The notes below the pieces were generated by a model. The model was not told where the DNA came from and did no database searches. It saw nothing but the letters and a program-made list of their open reading frames with translations. DNA of 64,000 nucleotides from UBA4722 sp044221135 (GTDB lineage: Bacteria > Pseudomonadota > Gammaproteobacteria > DSM-16500), in the NCBI GenBank assembly GCA_044221135.1, contig JBGAPT010000002.1:120962-184961 (forward strand), read 5' to 3'. The position numbers and the translations under genes are program-made. This document shows positions 45,744 through 54,302 of this stretch, in pieces. How positions within the stretch are numbered: position 1 is the stretch's first letter; the number at the start of each line of letters is the position of its first letter.

Positions 45744-46901
45744 ATGAAACATCATATTGCGACACGTGCGATCCACGCGGGGCAAATGCCCGATCCCAGC
45801 ACAGGTGCTATTATGACTCCTATCTTTGCGACTTCAACGTATGTTCAATCCAGTCCTGGTAAAGATAAAGGCTATGTTTATTCGCGTAGCCACAATCCCA
45901 CTCGTGACGCTTATGAAAAATGCATCGCTGATTTAGAATCAGGCCAACGTGGATTTGCTTTTGCATCAGGCATGGCGGCTATTGCAACCATACTCGAACT
46001 GCTTAAACCAGGCGATCATTTAATAGCAGTCGATAATTTATATGGCGGCACGTATCGCTTGCTTGAAAAAGTACGCAAACGTTCTGCGGGTATTGAAATA
46101 TCATTCGTTGATTTATCTGATCCTGAAAAACTAAAACTCGCGATTCGTAAAGAAACCCGCATGATATGGATTGAAACGCCAACAAATCCGATGTTAAAAC
46201 TCGTTGATTTAAAAAAAATCGCAACGATTGCAAAGCAGCATAACCTCATTACTGTTGCAGATAACACTTTTGCAAGTCCCATTTTACAGCGTCCTCTGGA
46301 ATATGGTTTTGATATTGTCATGCATTCAGCAACAAAATATTTAAATGGCCATTCGGATATGATTGGCGGTATAGCAGTGGTGGGTGAAAATGTTGAATTG
46401 GCTGACCAATTAGCATTTTTGCAAAATGCTATCGGCGCTATTCAAGGGCCTTTTGATAGTTTTTTAGCGCTTCGTGGTATTAAAACACTGGCTGTTCGTA
46501 TGGAGCGTCATTGTAGTAATGCGCTTGAGTTGGCTCAGTGGTTAAGCACTCAGCCTAAGGTTGCACGCGTGATTTATCCAGGTTTATCAAGTCATCCACA
46601 ACATGAATTAGCTAAACTGCAAATGTCACAATTTGGCGGCATGCTTTCTGTAGAATTAAATCTTAATTTACAGCAGACGGTTCAGGTGTTAGAGCGGTGT
46701 CGGTTATTTGCTTTAGCAGAAAGCTTAGGGGGAGTGGAGAGCTTGATTGAGCATCCAGCGATTATGACACATGCGAGTGTCCCGAAGGAGCAGAGAGAAA
46801 AGTTAGGAATTACAGATGGATTAATTCGATTGTCTGTCGGCATTGAAGCACTTGATGATTTAAAAGAAGATTTACGTTTTGCCTTAGCGAGCCATGATTA
46901 A
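45744..46901 (+). CDS. Cystathionine gamma-lyase / gamma-synthase family
   Basis: Cys/Met-metabolism PLP enzyme of about 385 residues. TRAIHAGQMPDPSTGAIMTP at the start (20 residues), YVYSRSHNPTRDAYE, FASGMAA, WIETPTNPMLKLVD, the PLP lysine in MHSATKYLNGHSD, and GGVESLIEHPAIMTH near the end. Paired with a CBS gene 29 nt upstream, it most likely acts as cystathionine gamma-lyase, giving cysteine from cystathionine. Sequence alone does not separate lyase from MetB. I use the ATG at 45744 preceded by AGGAA; the frame is open from 45687, overlapping CBS. Confidence 0.88.
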   Translation: MKHHIATRAIHAGQMPDPSTGAIMTPIFATSTYVQSSPGKDKGYVYSRSHNPTRDAYEKCIADLESGQRGFAFASGMAAIATILELLKPGDHLIAVDNLYGGTYRLLEKVRKRSAGIEISFVDLSDPEKLKLAIRKETRMIWIETPTNPMLKLVDLKKIATIAKQHNLITVADNTFASPILQRPLEYGFDIVMHSATKYLNGHSDMIGGIAVVGENVELADQLAFLQNAIGAIQGPFDSFLALRGIKTLAVRMERHCSNALELAQWLSTQPKVARVIYPGLSSHPQHELAKLQMSQFGGMLSVELNLNLQQTVQVLERCRLFALAESLGGVESLIEHPAIMTHASVPKEQREKLGITDGLIRLSVGIEALDDLKEDLRFALASHD

Positions 46902-46906
46902 ATCAA

Positions 46907-47152
46907 TTACAAGCTATCATGATCAATAGTTCGTCCTTTTTTTTGCTGTTCGTATTGCGAACGTTTTATTTTTTTATGAAAAAATAATCCTTTGATCCAA
47001 GCAGCTATAAATAAAATGATTCCCACTATTGCTCCAAAAATAAGCAAATAAGAAAACAAAATAATCCCAACGACAGCTAATACCAGCATGATACCTAAAA
47101 ATATAAAAGGCAGTAATCGTCCAAATAAAGACTGCATTAGAAGTTTCTCCAT
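46907..47152 (-). CDS. Small inner-membrane protein
   Basis: 81 residues, not recognised. Two hydrophobic segments (residues about 12-35 and 35-57) are followed by a basic tail (FFHKKIKRSQYEQQKKGR), predicted cytoplasmic. Overlaps the next small gene upstream by 16 nt, so the two are probably translated together. Confidence 0.6.
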   Translation of the reverse strand: MEKLLMQSLFGRLLPFIFLGIMLVLAVVGIILFSYLLIFGAIVGIILFIAAWIKGLFFHKKIKRSQYEQQKKGRTIDHDSL

Positions 47153-47325
47153 ATTTCTACGGGTTCTTCAGGTCTGTCAGTGATGTCGCGTAAATAATAA
47201 ATACGTGCATACTTTTCTTTCTCTTTTTGTTGAGAAAGAGAAAGCTTTGGGTGTTTTTTATTAAATTGTTGTAAGTCCTGGTCAATTTCACTGACAAAGT
47301 GGCTGAGTTTTGGATATTGACTCAT
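47137..47325 (-). CDS. Small soluble protein of unknown function
   Basis: 62 residues, charged, no membrane segment: begins MSQYPKLSHFVSEIDQDL and contains LSLSQQKEKEKYARIYYLRD. AGGAGCCTTAGC precedes the ATG on the minus strand. Coupled with the membrane protein gene downstream. Not recognised; perhaps a Legionellales-conserved pair. Confidence 0.55.
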   Translation of the reverse strand: MSQYPKLSHFVSEIDQDLQQFNKKHPKLSLSQQKEKEKYARIYYLRDITDRPEEPVEIWRNF

Positions 47326-47523
47326 GCTAAGGCTCCTCTTTTATCTAGGGGTAAAGCATAGCATATATTTTGCATGAGTTCCCGCTAGTTTGTTTATATG
47401 CCGCACGGCAGCAAGGCGGATGCTTGCTTGCACTAAAATTAGATAAGTCTCTAGGTTATTCATTTACTGATGCCTCTAACTTTAGTAAGCTCCATGATTG
47501 GATTTAGGGAGCTAGGAAAGAAC

Positions 47524-48981
47524 ATGAGACGTTGCTGCAACGTGATTTTAGCTATTTTTAGTATGGTAAGTGTACTTCAAACAAATGCCTGGGCCCATTT
47601 CGCTCCCATTTACGGTAAGCAAAATCTTATTGCAACGCTTAATAGGATTACCGCAGGATCAGACAGGAATGCTGACGTAGGGATACAGATTAAAGCGATG
47701 CATTCTGGTGACTTACTGTATAGTAAAAATGCCCATGATTTATTTGTACCCGCGAGTATTATGAAAATCTTAACGGCGGAAGCGGCCTTGCTTTATTTGG
47801 GACCAAATTATACTTTCCCCACCCGCTTATTAACAGATGCCACCAGCATTAATCGTGGTATTATTCATGGTAATGTTTATCTGGTGCATAGCGGCGATCC
47901 TTCTTTGACTTATACAGATTTGACTGATTTGCTCGTGGCGTTGAAATCTCAGAATATTCAGGGAATCACGGGGAATGTCTATATCGACACGACAGCATAT
48001 GACCAAGCTAATCTTGGCCCAGGCTGGATGTCGCATGATAAGCAATACTGCTATGCTGCGCCTATTAATGCGAGCATTATTAATCATAATTGCCTGTCGT
48101 TTAAAATTGCGCCATCTAGAATCGGCGGACAGAGAGCAAATATCATTGCAAATCCTCATTATTATTATTCTGGTATTGCAAATTCTGTCATGACCAATCG
48201 AAGCGGGCGTGCTCGTTCTCGCTTTTGTTCTATGCAGTTAAATACCACGATTAATAATGGCATTGCAATCAGTGGTTGTATACCTAAGGGACATTATGTT
48301 TGGGGTGCAAGTACAGTGATAGCCGATATTATCGGTTATAATAAATCATTATTGCATTGGCTATTTAGACGATACGGTATTCAGGTTAGTGGTGATATTA
48401 CAGCAGGTTCTGCACCTTCAGGCTTGTCGACTATTGCTGTGCATCAATCAAAACCATTGTATTTGCTAGTAAAAGAGATGTTAAAAAAGTCTGATAATAT
48501 CATTGCAGGCTCTTTATTTAAAAAAATGGGAGAACTTTACAGTAATCAGCCTGGTAGTTGGCAAAATGGCAGTATAGCGGTAAAAGGTGTTCTAGCACAA
48601 AAAGCAGAAGTAGATTCTTATCAAATGACCATTCTTGATGGTTCTGGTTTATCGCCTGATAATCGCATTAAACCATCGCAAATGATGCAGGTGTTAAATT
48701 TTGCTTTTCATAATCAACCTACGAATTATCAATTTATTTCTGCGTTGCCAATTGCAGGCATAGATGGAACATTGAAGCATCGTTTATATAATGTCGCGCG
48801 GCGTGTGCGTGCAAAGACAGGAACAATAAAAGGCGTGGTGTCTTTGGCGGGATATGCAGTTAATAAAGATAAAGAGGTGATTGCTTTTGTTATTATTGTG
48901 AATGGACATCATGGGAATATTTGGAAATATCGTAAGATGGAAGATGAGATTGTAACCGCGTTGGCGAATTATAGATCTTAA
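47524..48981 (+). CDS. dacB: D-alanyl-D-alanine carboxypeptidase/endopeptidase (PBP4)
   Basis: Periplasmic penicillin-binding protein that trims and cuts peptidoglycan cross-links. The three active-site motifs of the S13 family are present: SxxK in PASIMKIL near residue 80, SxN in KKSDNIIAG, and KTG in RAKTGTIKGVVSLAG. A signal peptide ends near NAWA (residue about 25). ATG at 47524 follows AGGAAAG; the frame is open from 47470. About 485 residues. It indicates a retained cell wall. Confidence 0.94.
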   Translation: MRRCCNVILAIFSMVSVLQTNAWAHFAPIYGKQNLIATLNRITAGSDRNADVGIQIKAMHSGDLLYSKNAHDLFVPASIMKILTAEAALLYLGPNYTFPTRLLTDATSINRGIIHGNVYLVHSGDPSLTYTDLTDLLVALKSQNIQGITGNVYIDTTAYDQANLGPGWMSHDKQYCYAAPINASIINHNCLSFKIAPSRIGGQRANIIANPHYYYSGIANSVMTNRSGRARSRFCSMQLNTTINNGIAISGCIPKGHYVWGASTVIADIIGYNKSLLHWLFRRYGIQVSGDITAGSAPSGLSTIAVHQSKPLYLLVKEMLKKSDNIIAGSLFKKMGELYSNQPGSWQNGSIAVKGVLAQKAEVDSYQMTILDGSGLSPDNRIKPSQMMQVLNFAFHNQPTNYQFISALPIAGIDGTLKHRLYNVARRVRAKTGTIKGVVSLAGYAVNKDKEVIAFVIIVNGHHGNIWKYRKMEDEIVTALANYRS

Positions 48982-49018
48982 AGCTCTATTATCCATTAAA
49001 TATAAGGCTGTCATAGAG

Positions 49019-50584
49019 TTAGGTAATCAGGTAATAGAAAATAAAACAGCTTAATAATCCACTACACAGTCCTAGTAAAAAATATTTTACTATAGGTTGT
49101 TTTTCAGATGTGCGTATAGATTGAGTTTTTTTAGAAAAACGAATATTTTCCTGAAGTTCTTTAGTTTGCTGTAATACATCAAAAACTAACCCAGGAATCT
49201 CAGGTAATTTTTCAGACCAATAGGGTAAGTTTTCTTTTATTCGCCTCAAGAATGCTTTTACACCCATTTGTTTTTTTAGCCATTTTTCTAAGAATGGCGC
49301 TGCTGTTGCCCATAGATCTAAATCTGGATAAATTTGTCTGCCAACTCCTTCGATATTTAATAATGTTTTTTGTAATAAAATAAGCTGTGGTTGAATATTA
49401 ATATTAAAACGACGAGCAGTTTGAAATAAACGTAATAATAACTGTCCAAAAGAAATATCTTTTAAAGGCCGTTCAAAAATGGGTTCACAGACTGCTCTGA
49501 TTGCACCTTCAAATTGATCGATACGTGTATCAGGTGGTAACCAGCCAGAGGCTACGTGTAATTCAGCTACACGTTGATAATCACGTTTAAAAAAAGCAAG
49601 CATGTTTTCAGCTAAATAGCGCTGATCTTTGGTGCTAAGTGAGCCTACAATTCCGAAATCAACAGCAATATATTGAGGGTTTTCTAAGTGATTTGTCGCT
49701 ACAAAAATATTACCAGGATGCATGTCTGCGTGAAAAAAGCTGTCACGAAAAACTTGCGTGAAAAAAAGTCGTATACCTGTTTCCGCTAAATTTTTCATAT
49801 TAATACCCGCTGCTTTTAGTGCGGGAATATTATGCACAGGAATGCCAGTGACACGCTCCATGACTAAGACATTGGTGCGGCAATAAGTCCAATATATTTC
49901 TGGAATATAAAGTTCAGTGGAATGCTGAAAGTTACGCCGTAATTGCGATGCATTTGCACCTTCTCGCATTAAATCAAGTTCATCAATAAGCGTATGTGCA
50001 ATTTCAGCGACCATTTCTTTTGGCTTAAAACGCCGTCCTTCTGTCCAATAACGATCAGCAAGGCGTGCCAAAATTCTTAATAAATCTAAATCACGTTCAA
50101 TTATTTTTTTAATATTGGGCCGTAATACTTTAACAACAGCTACACGGTTATCTAATAATATTGCTGCATGAACTTGTGCAACTGAAGCAGAAGCGAGTGC
50201 ATTGTTATCAAATTCACGAAAAATATCTGTAATTTTAGCATCTAGGGCTGCTTCAACTATTTGCTTAGCTTGTTCACCAGAAAATGGCGGAACTTGATCT
50301 TGTAATTTTGCTAGCTCCTCCGCGATATCATCAGGTAACAAATCACGTCGCGTTGAAAGAATTTGCCCTGCTTTAATAAAAATAGGCCCAAGATTTTCTA
50401 ATGCCAGGCGAATACGCTCACCGCGGCTGAGCTTGTTTTTTGAGAACCAGCGCCAAGGATTAAGATAACTGAGAAAACGTAAAGGATAAAACCAAGGTGT
50501 TTTAAAAATAATTTCATCTAAATTATAACGCATCAGCACAAAATTAATATGAATTAAACGAACTATGCGTGTTAAAGAATTCAT
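49019..50584 (-). CDS. ubiB: Ubiquinone biosynthesis protein UbiB
   Basis: ABC1/ADCK-type atypical kinase needed for aerobic ubiquinone synthesis. 521 residues. The conserved KxGQ motif is in LGPIFIKAGQILSTRRDLLP (20 residues); then ASASVAQVHAAIL, AVVKVLRPNIKKI, FFHADMHPGNIFVA and VDFGIVGSLS. Two C-terminal hydrophobic segments (KYFLLGLCSGLLSCFIFYYL, 20 residues) anchor it. Last gene of the ubiE-ubiJ-ubiB operon; overlaps ubiJ by 4 nt. Confidence 0.96.
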   Translation of the reverse strand: MNSLTRIVRLIHINFVLMRYNLDEIIFKTPWFYPLRFLSYLNPWRWFSKNKLSRGERIRLALENLGPIFIKAGQILSTRRDLLPDDIAEELAKLQDQVPPFSGEQAKQIVEAALDAKITDIFREFDNNALASASVAQVHAAILLDNRVAVVKVLRPNIKKIIERDLDLLRILARLADRYWTEGRRFKPKEMVAEIAHTLIDELDLMREGANASQLRRNFQHSTELYIPEIYWTYCRTNVLVMERVTGIPVHNIPALKAAGINMKNLAETGIRLFFTQVFRDSFFHADMHPGNIFVATNHLENPQYIAVDFGIVGSLSTKDQRYLAENMLAFFKRDYQRVAELHVASGWLPPDTRIDQFEGAIRAVCEPIFERPLKDISFGQLLLRLFQTARRFNINIQPQLILLQKTLLNIEGVGRQIYPDLDLWATAAPFLEKWLKKQMGVKAFLRRIKENLPYWSEKLPEIPGLVFDVLQQTKELQENIRFSKKTQSIRTSEKQPIVKYFLLGLCSGLLSCFIFYYLIT

Positions 50585-51240
50585 GAACTCTCTCTTTTAG
50601 CCGTTATTTTTTTAGTTAATTGCAGTACTCTTGCCTCTAGACGATCTGTGTCCATGCGAAGCGTGTCCACATCATGATAAAAATCTTGTAATGCTTCTGG
50701 CGGAGGAAATAAATCTACTTCTTCATGCACATATTCGTTAATATTTTGTGTGAGAGTGGATCTAAAACGTTTACCAATAGCATTAATTTTGTTTGTGAAA
50801 CGAGCTAATTGATGAGCAGGAACATCTCCAACCCAACGCGATAAATATTCTTCCCAATCAATTTCTAATGTGTCAAATAACGCAATGACTTCTTGTCCTA
50901 ACTCTAGATTACCTTCGATAGATACATCATCGGAAAAAAATTTTTTTCTATCCTCGTTTGTTAATGCCATGCGTAAGAGTGATAGTGGTGTGCCTTTAAT
51001 GAGTGTGTCAGGGTTAGAGAGTTCTGTTGTTTTTAATTGAATGCCTATTTTAGTAAAAAGCATTTGAAATTCATTTATATTTTCTTTGTAGAAGGGCGTT
51101 TCATTGATCAATAATTTAATTGTTATAATTTTGTCTTGCAATGCATGTAAGCGATGGCTAGATTCTGGATCTAAAGCAAGGTAGCGATTTAAAACGATAG
51201 ATAAATAGTTTGTTATTGATTTATCGGTGATAGTGCGCAT
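50581..51240 (-). CDS. ubiJ: Ubiquinone biosynthesis accessory factor UbiJ
   Basis: 219 residues. An SCP2-like lipid-binding domain (residues about 15-110; LRMALTN and VSIEGNLELGQEV) precedes a helical region and a C-terminal coiled coil (DTDRLEARVLQLTKKI). UbiJ with UbiK organises the soluble ubiquinone metabolon. Its place between ubiE and ubiB is the usual one and supports the name; the sequence family is poorly conserved. Confidence 0.88.
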   Translation of the reverse strand: MRTITDKSITNYLSIVLNRYLALDPESSHRLHALQDKIITIKLLINETPFYKENINEFQMLFTKIGIQLKTTELSNPDTLIKGTPLSLLRMALTNEDRKKFFSDDVSIEGNLELGQEVIALFDTLEIDWEEYLSRWVGDVPAHQLARFTNKINAIGKRFRSTLTQNINEYVHEEVDLFPPPEALQDFYHDVDTLRMDTDRLEARVLQLTKKITAKRESS

Positions 51241-52016
51241 TAATATTTAAACCCCATGTGTAAAGCTACAACTCCGCCCGTCAAATTATTGTATTCTACA
51301 TCTTCAAAACCACATGTTTGCAACAGCATTTTGAGAGACTCTTGATCGGGATGCATTCGAATAGATTCAACTAAATATTGATAACTTTTTTCATCGTTTG
51401 TAATCCATCCTCCTAATTTTGGAATTATTTTGAAAGAATAAATATCATAGAGCGAAGAAAATAGAGGTAACACGGGTTTAGAAAATTCTAATACAAGTAA
51501 TTTTCCACCGGGTTTTAATACACGATACATAGAATGCAACGCAGCTGCTTTATCCGTTACGTTTCTCAAACCAAAAGCAATCGTAATACAATCGAAATAG
51601 TTATCTGGAAAAGGCAGGTTCTCTGCATCAGCCTGTACAAAAGCCACATTCCCAGCAATACCCTGATCCAATAGACTTATACGTCCTTGTTGCAGCATTT
51701 TTTCATTGATATCTGCGAGCACTACGTGCCCTTCTTTTCCCACTTTTTTAGCAAATTCAGCGGCTAAATCACCGGTGCCGCCTGCAAGGTCTAATATAAT
51801 TTGTCCAGGACGTACATTGCTTTGTGCTAAAGTGAATTTTTTCCATAACCGATGTAATCCTAAGGACATCACATCATTCATTAAGTCATATTTGTTGGCG
51901 ACTGAGTGAAAGACTTCAGCGACACGCTGCGTTTTTTCCTGAACCGGAACTTTTATAAAGCCAAAATCCGTTGTGGGTTTTTCTGAAGATTGTTTAGTCA
52001 TAGAAAAAGCATCCAT
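51240..52016 (-). CDS. ubiE: Ubiquinone/menaquinone C-methyltransferase UbiE
   Basis: SAM-dependent methyltransferase of ubiquinone synthesis. 258 residues: VFHSVANKYDLMNDVMSLGL near residue 36 (20 residues), the SAM loop ILDLAGGTGDLAAEF, ITIAFGLRNVTDK and LVLEFSKP. An alternative start is the ATG at 52001, five codons in; neither has a strong ribosome site. First gene of the leftward operon. Confidence 0.96.
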   Translation of the reverse strand: MDAFSMTKQSSEKPTTDFGFIKVPVQEKTQRVAEVFHSVANKYDLMNDVMSLGLHRLWKKFTLAQSNVRPGQIILDLAGGTGDLAAEFAKKVGKEGHVVLADINEKMLQQGRISLLDQGIAGNVAFVQADAENLPFPDNYFDCITIAFGLRNVTDKAAALHSMYRVLKPGGKLLVLEFSKPVLPLFSSLYDIYSFKIIPKLGGWITNDEKSYQYLVESIRMHPDQESLKMLLQTCGFEDVEYNNLTGGVVALHMGFKY

Positions 52017-52054
52017 TATAAAAATACACCATCATTTCACTTCGCGATACTGTG

Positions 52055-52876
52055 TTATTGCCGGCACAACCGGAAATTTTCAGGTATTTCGCTGCCTTCG
52101 GTTGAGCGATAAGGATTAATATCTTTCCCTCCACGGCGAGTATAACGCGCGTAAATAGATAGTTTTTGCGGTGCACAACGCTGCATGATATCTAAAAAAA
52201 TTCTTTCCACGCATTGCTCACCAAATTCGTTATGATCACGAAAAGAAATAATGTATTGTAACAAACCAGCATGCTGGATTTTTTTTCCAGTATATTGTAT
52301 TTGTACACTACCCCAATCAGGTTGTCCTGTGATTAGGCAGTTAGATTTTAATAAATCTGAATAAAGTACTTCTGATAAGATTTTATCTTCTGTTTGTAAG
52401 AAAGCAGGGTTAACCAAATAGGTATCACACTTAACATCCAATTGATCCAGGCAAATTCCGCTAAAAACTTGAGTCGTTATTGGAGCAAGCGGCTCGACTA
52501 ATTTTATGCGTACTTGTACAGGCGCTTCGGCGATTTCTGTAAGATCTCGCTGTATGGTTGCAATGACCTCATCTATATTGGCAAATGCTGTATTATTAAA
52601 TGAATTTAAATAAAGTTTAAATGATTTTGCTTCTACCAAATTAGGTGATTCGCAAGGAAAAATAAATTCACCTATAGCAACGACGGGTTTTCCTTTGCTA
52701 TTTAACCAGGAAAGCTCATAGGCATTCCAGATATCTATCCCTTTGAATGGCAAAGTTCCCGACAAACCCAGCTTTGTGCGGTTTGTTTTTCGCGTGATAG
52801 GAAATAATAAATCTCGCTGATAGTGTGAAACATAGGCTGTTTTTTTCCCTAATGGAGCCTCGGCTAGAATATTCAT
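52055..52876 (-). CDS. queF: NADPH-dependent 7-cyano-7-deazaguanine reductase
   Basis: Reduces preQ0 to preQ1 for queuosine. 273 residues, the long two-domain type of E. coli. The active-site Cys is in SNCLITGQPDWGSVQIQYTG (20 residues), with EFGEQCVERIFLDIM and the conserved ARYTRRGGKDINPYRS. The product is used by Tgt, encoded at 21.7 kb. It overlaps parA by 4 nt where parB usually lies. Confidence 0.95.
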   Translation of the reverse strand: MNILAEAPLGKKTAYVSHYQRDLLFPITRKTNRTKLGLSGTLPFKGIDIWNAYELSWLNSKGKPVVAIGEFIFPCESPNLVEAKSFKLYLNSFNNTAFANIDEVIATIQRDLTEIAEAPVQVRIKLVEPLAPITTQVFSGICLDQLDVKCDTYLVNPAFLQTEDKILSEVLYSDLLKSNCLITGQPDWGSVQIQYTGKKIQHAGLLQYIISFRDHNEFGEQCVERIFLDIMQRCAPQKLSIYARYTRRGGKDINPYRSTEGSEIPENFRLCRQ

Positions 52877-53661
52877 ACAATTTCTCCTATTTTTTTAGCT
52901 TCATCTACACGTTGTAACATTTCACCTGCCAGCGTTAAATAGGCTACAGCGCCTTGAGATTTCTCATCGTATTCAAAAATAGACATTCCATGACTAGGTG
53001 CTTCAGCTAAGCGTACATTACGCGGAATAACAGTGCGATACACCCGTCCAGGGAAGTGTTGTAACAATTGAGCAGAGACATCTAACGCTAATCGATTACG
53101 CCCATCGTACATTGTGCGTAATAAACCTTCGATATGTAACGTGGGATTAATTGTCGTTTGAACTTGTTCAATTGTATTTAACAAGCCAGTTAATCCTTCC
53201 AATGCAAAATATTCACATTGAATGGGAATGAGTACAGAATCAGCCGCGGTTAATGCATTGACAGTTAGAATATTTAAAGAAGGAGGGCAATCAATTAATA
53301 TGTAATCATAAGAATTAACGATGCGGGCAAGCGCTTGTTTTAAGCGCGACTCGCGTTGTGTCATTTGTAATAATTGTACTTCTGCAATAATGAGTTCATG
53401 ATTGGTGGGTAATACATCGTAATTCCCTGCTGTTTTCATAATAACAGAGGTAATATCCATTTCATTAATCAAGACATGTTGTATGGCAGAAACAAGATTA
53501 TTTTTATCAATTCCACTGCCGACAGTCGCATTTCCTTGTGGATCCAAGTCAATTAATAAAACAGTGCGTTTCATCATTGCAAATGCGGCAGCAAGATTAA
53601 TACTCGTCGTCGTTTTTGCAACACCGCCTTTTTGGTTGACAATTGCAATTTTTTTCCCCAT
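52873..53661 (-). CDS. parA: Chromosome partitioning ATPase ParA/Soj
   Basis: ParA-type ATPase that moves origin regions apart. 262 residues from the ATG at 53661, which follows AAAGGAGG; the frame is open further to 53682. Deviant Walker A KGGVAKTTTSINLA near residue 10, VLLIDLDPQGNAT, DYILIDCPPSL and QCEYFALEGL. The gene follows rsmG directly (overlapping stop and start), as in the classic order mnmG-rsmG-parA-parB, but parB is absent from the window and queF follows instead. Confidence 0.95.
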   Translation of the reverse strand: MGKKIAIVNQKGGVAKTTTSINLAAAFAMMKRTVLLIDLDPQGNATVGSGIDKNNLVSAIQHVLINEMDITSVIMKTAGNYDVLPTNHELIIAEVQLLQMTQRESRLKQALARIVNSYDYILIDCPPSLNILTVNALTAADSVLIPIQCEYFALEGLTGLLNTIEQVQTTINPTLHIEGLLRTMYDGRNRLALDVSAQLLQHFPGRVYRTVIPRNVRLAEAPSHGMSIFEYDEKSQGAVAYLTLAGEMLQRVDEAKKIGEIV

Positions 53662-54302
53662 TAATCCTCCTTTGCCAAACATACCAAATGCCGTTCTGCA
53701 TCCAGTCCTTTGATTACTAATTTATGTATGGCAAGTAATTTGAACCCTTGCGGAAGTTCCTGAATTTCTGACTCAGGGTAGATACCTTTCATGGCTAAGA
53801 ATCTGCCATACTTATTTACTAAATGCTGCGTTGTTTCTAACATTACCCGAAGCGAGGCAAAAGCGCGAGAGAGAATGCTATCAAAGAGTTGCTCAGGGTG
53901 TAAATCTTCACAGCGTGAATGGATTACTTCAACATTAGCAAGTTTTAATTCATGCACTACCTGGATTAAGAAACGAGTTTTTTTACTGTTACTATCCATT
54001 AATGCAAATTTTTTTTTAGGCTGCATCAAAGCAAGCGGGATGCCGGGCAAACCCGCACCAGTACCTATATCGATTATTCGTGTTCCGTGTAGATAGGGAT
54101 TGATAGATAAACTGTCCAATATATGTAGCATAACCATCTCATGAGAGTCGCGAATACTGGTTAAGTTAAATACCTTATTCCAGCGAGTCATTAAATCTAG
54201 ATACTGTATAAACTGTTCTTCTATACCCACAGGCAAGGAATATTGATTATCTACTAGCCTATCATGTAAAAAAGCAGAGTAATTAAGCATTTTATTTGTC
54301 AT
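53661..54302 (-). CDS. rsmG: 16S rRNA (guanine527-N7)-methyltransferase RsmG
   Basis: 213 residues. The N-terminal helix region has LMTRWNKVFNLTSIRD; the SAM site is IIDIGTGAGLPGIPLALMQP (20 residues), then SRAFASL and FLAMKG. Methylates G527 of 16S rRNA. Starts within the end of mnmG (11-nt overlap); an ATG at 54290 is an alternative. Usual neighbours on both sides. Confidence 0.95.
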   Translation of the reverse strand: MTNKMLNYSAFLHDRLVDNQYSLPVGIEEQFIQYLDLMTRWNKVFNLTSIRDSHEMVMLHILDSLSINPYLHGTRIIDIGTGAGLPGIPLALMQPKKKFALMDSNSKKTRFLIQVVHELKLANVEVIHSRCEDLHPEQLFDSILSRAFASLRVMLETTQHLVNKYGRFLAMKGIYPESEIQELPQGFKLLAIHKLVIKGLDAERHLVCLAKED

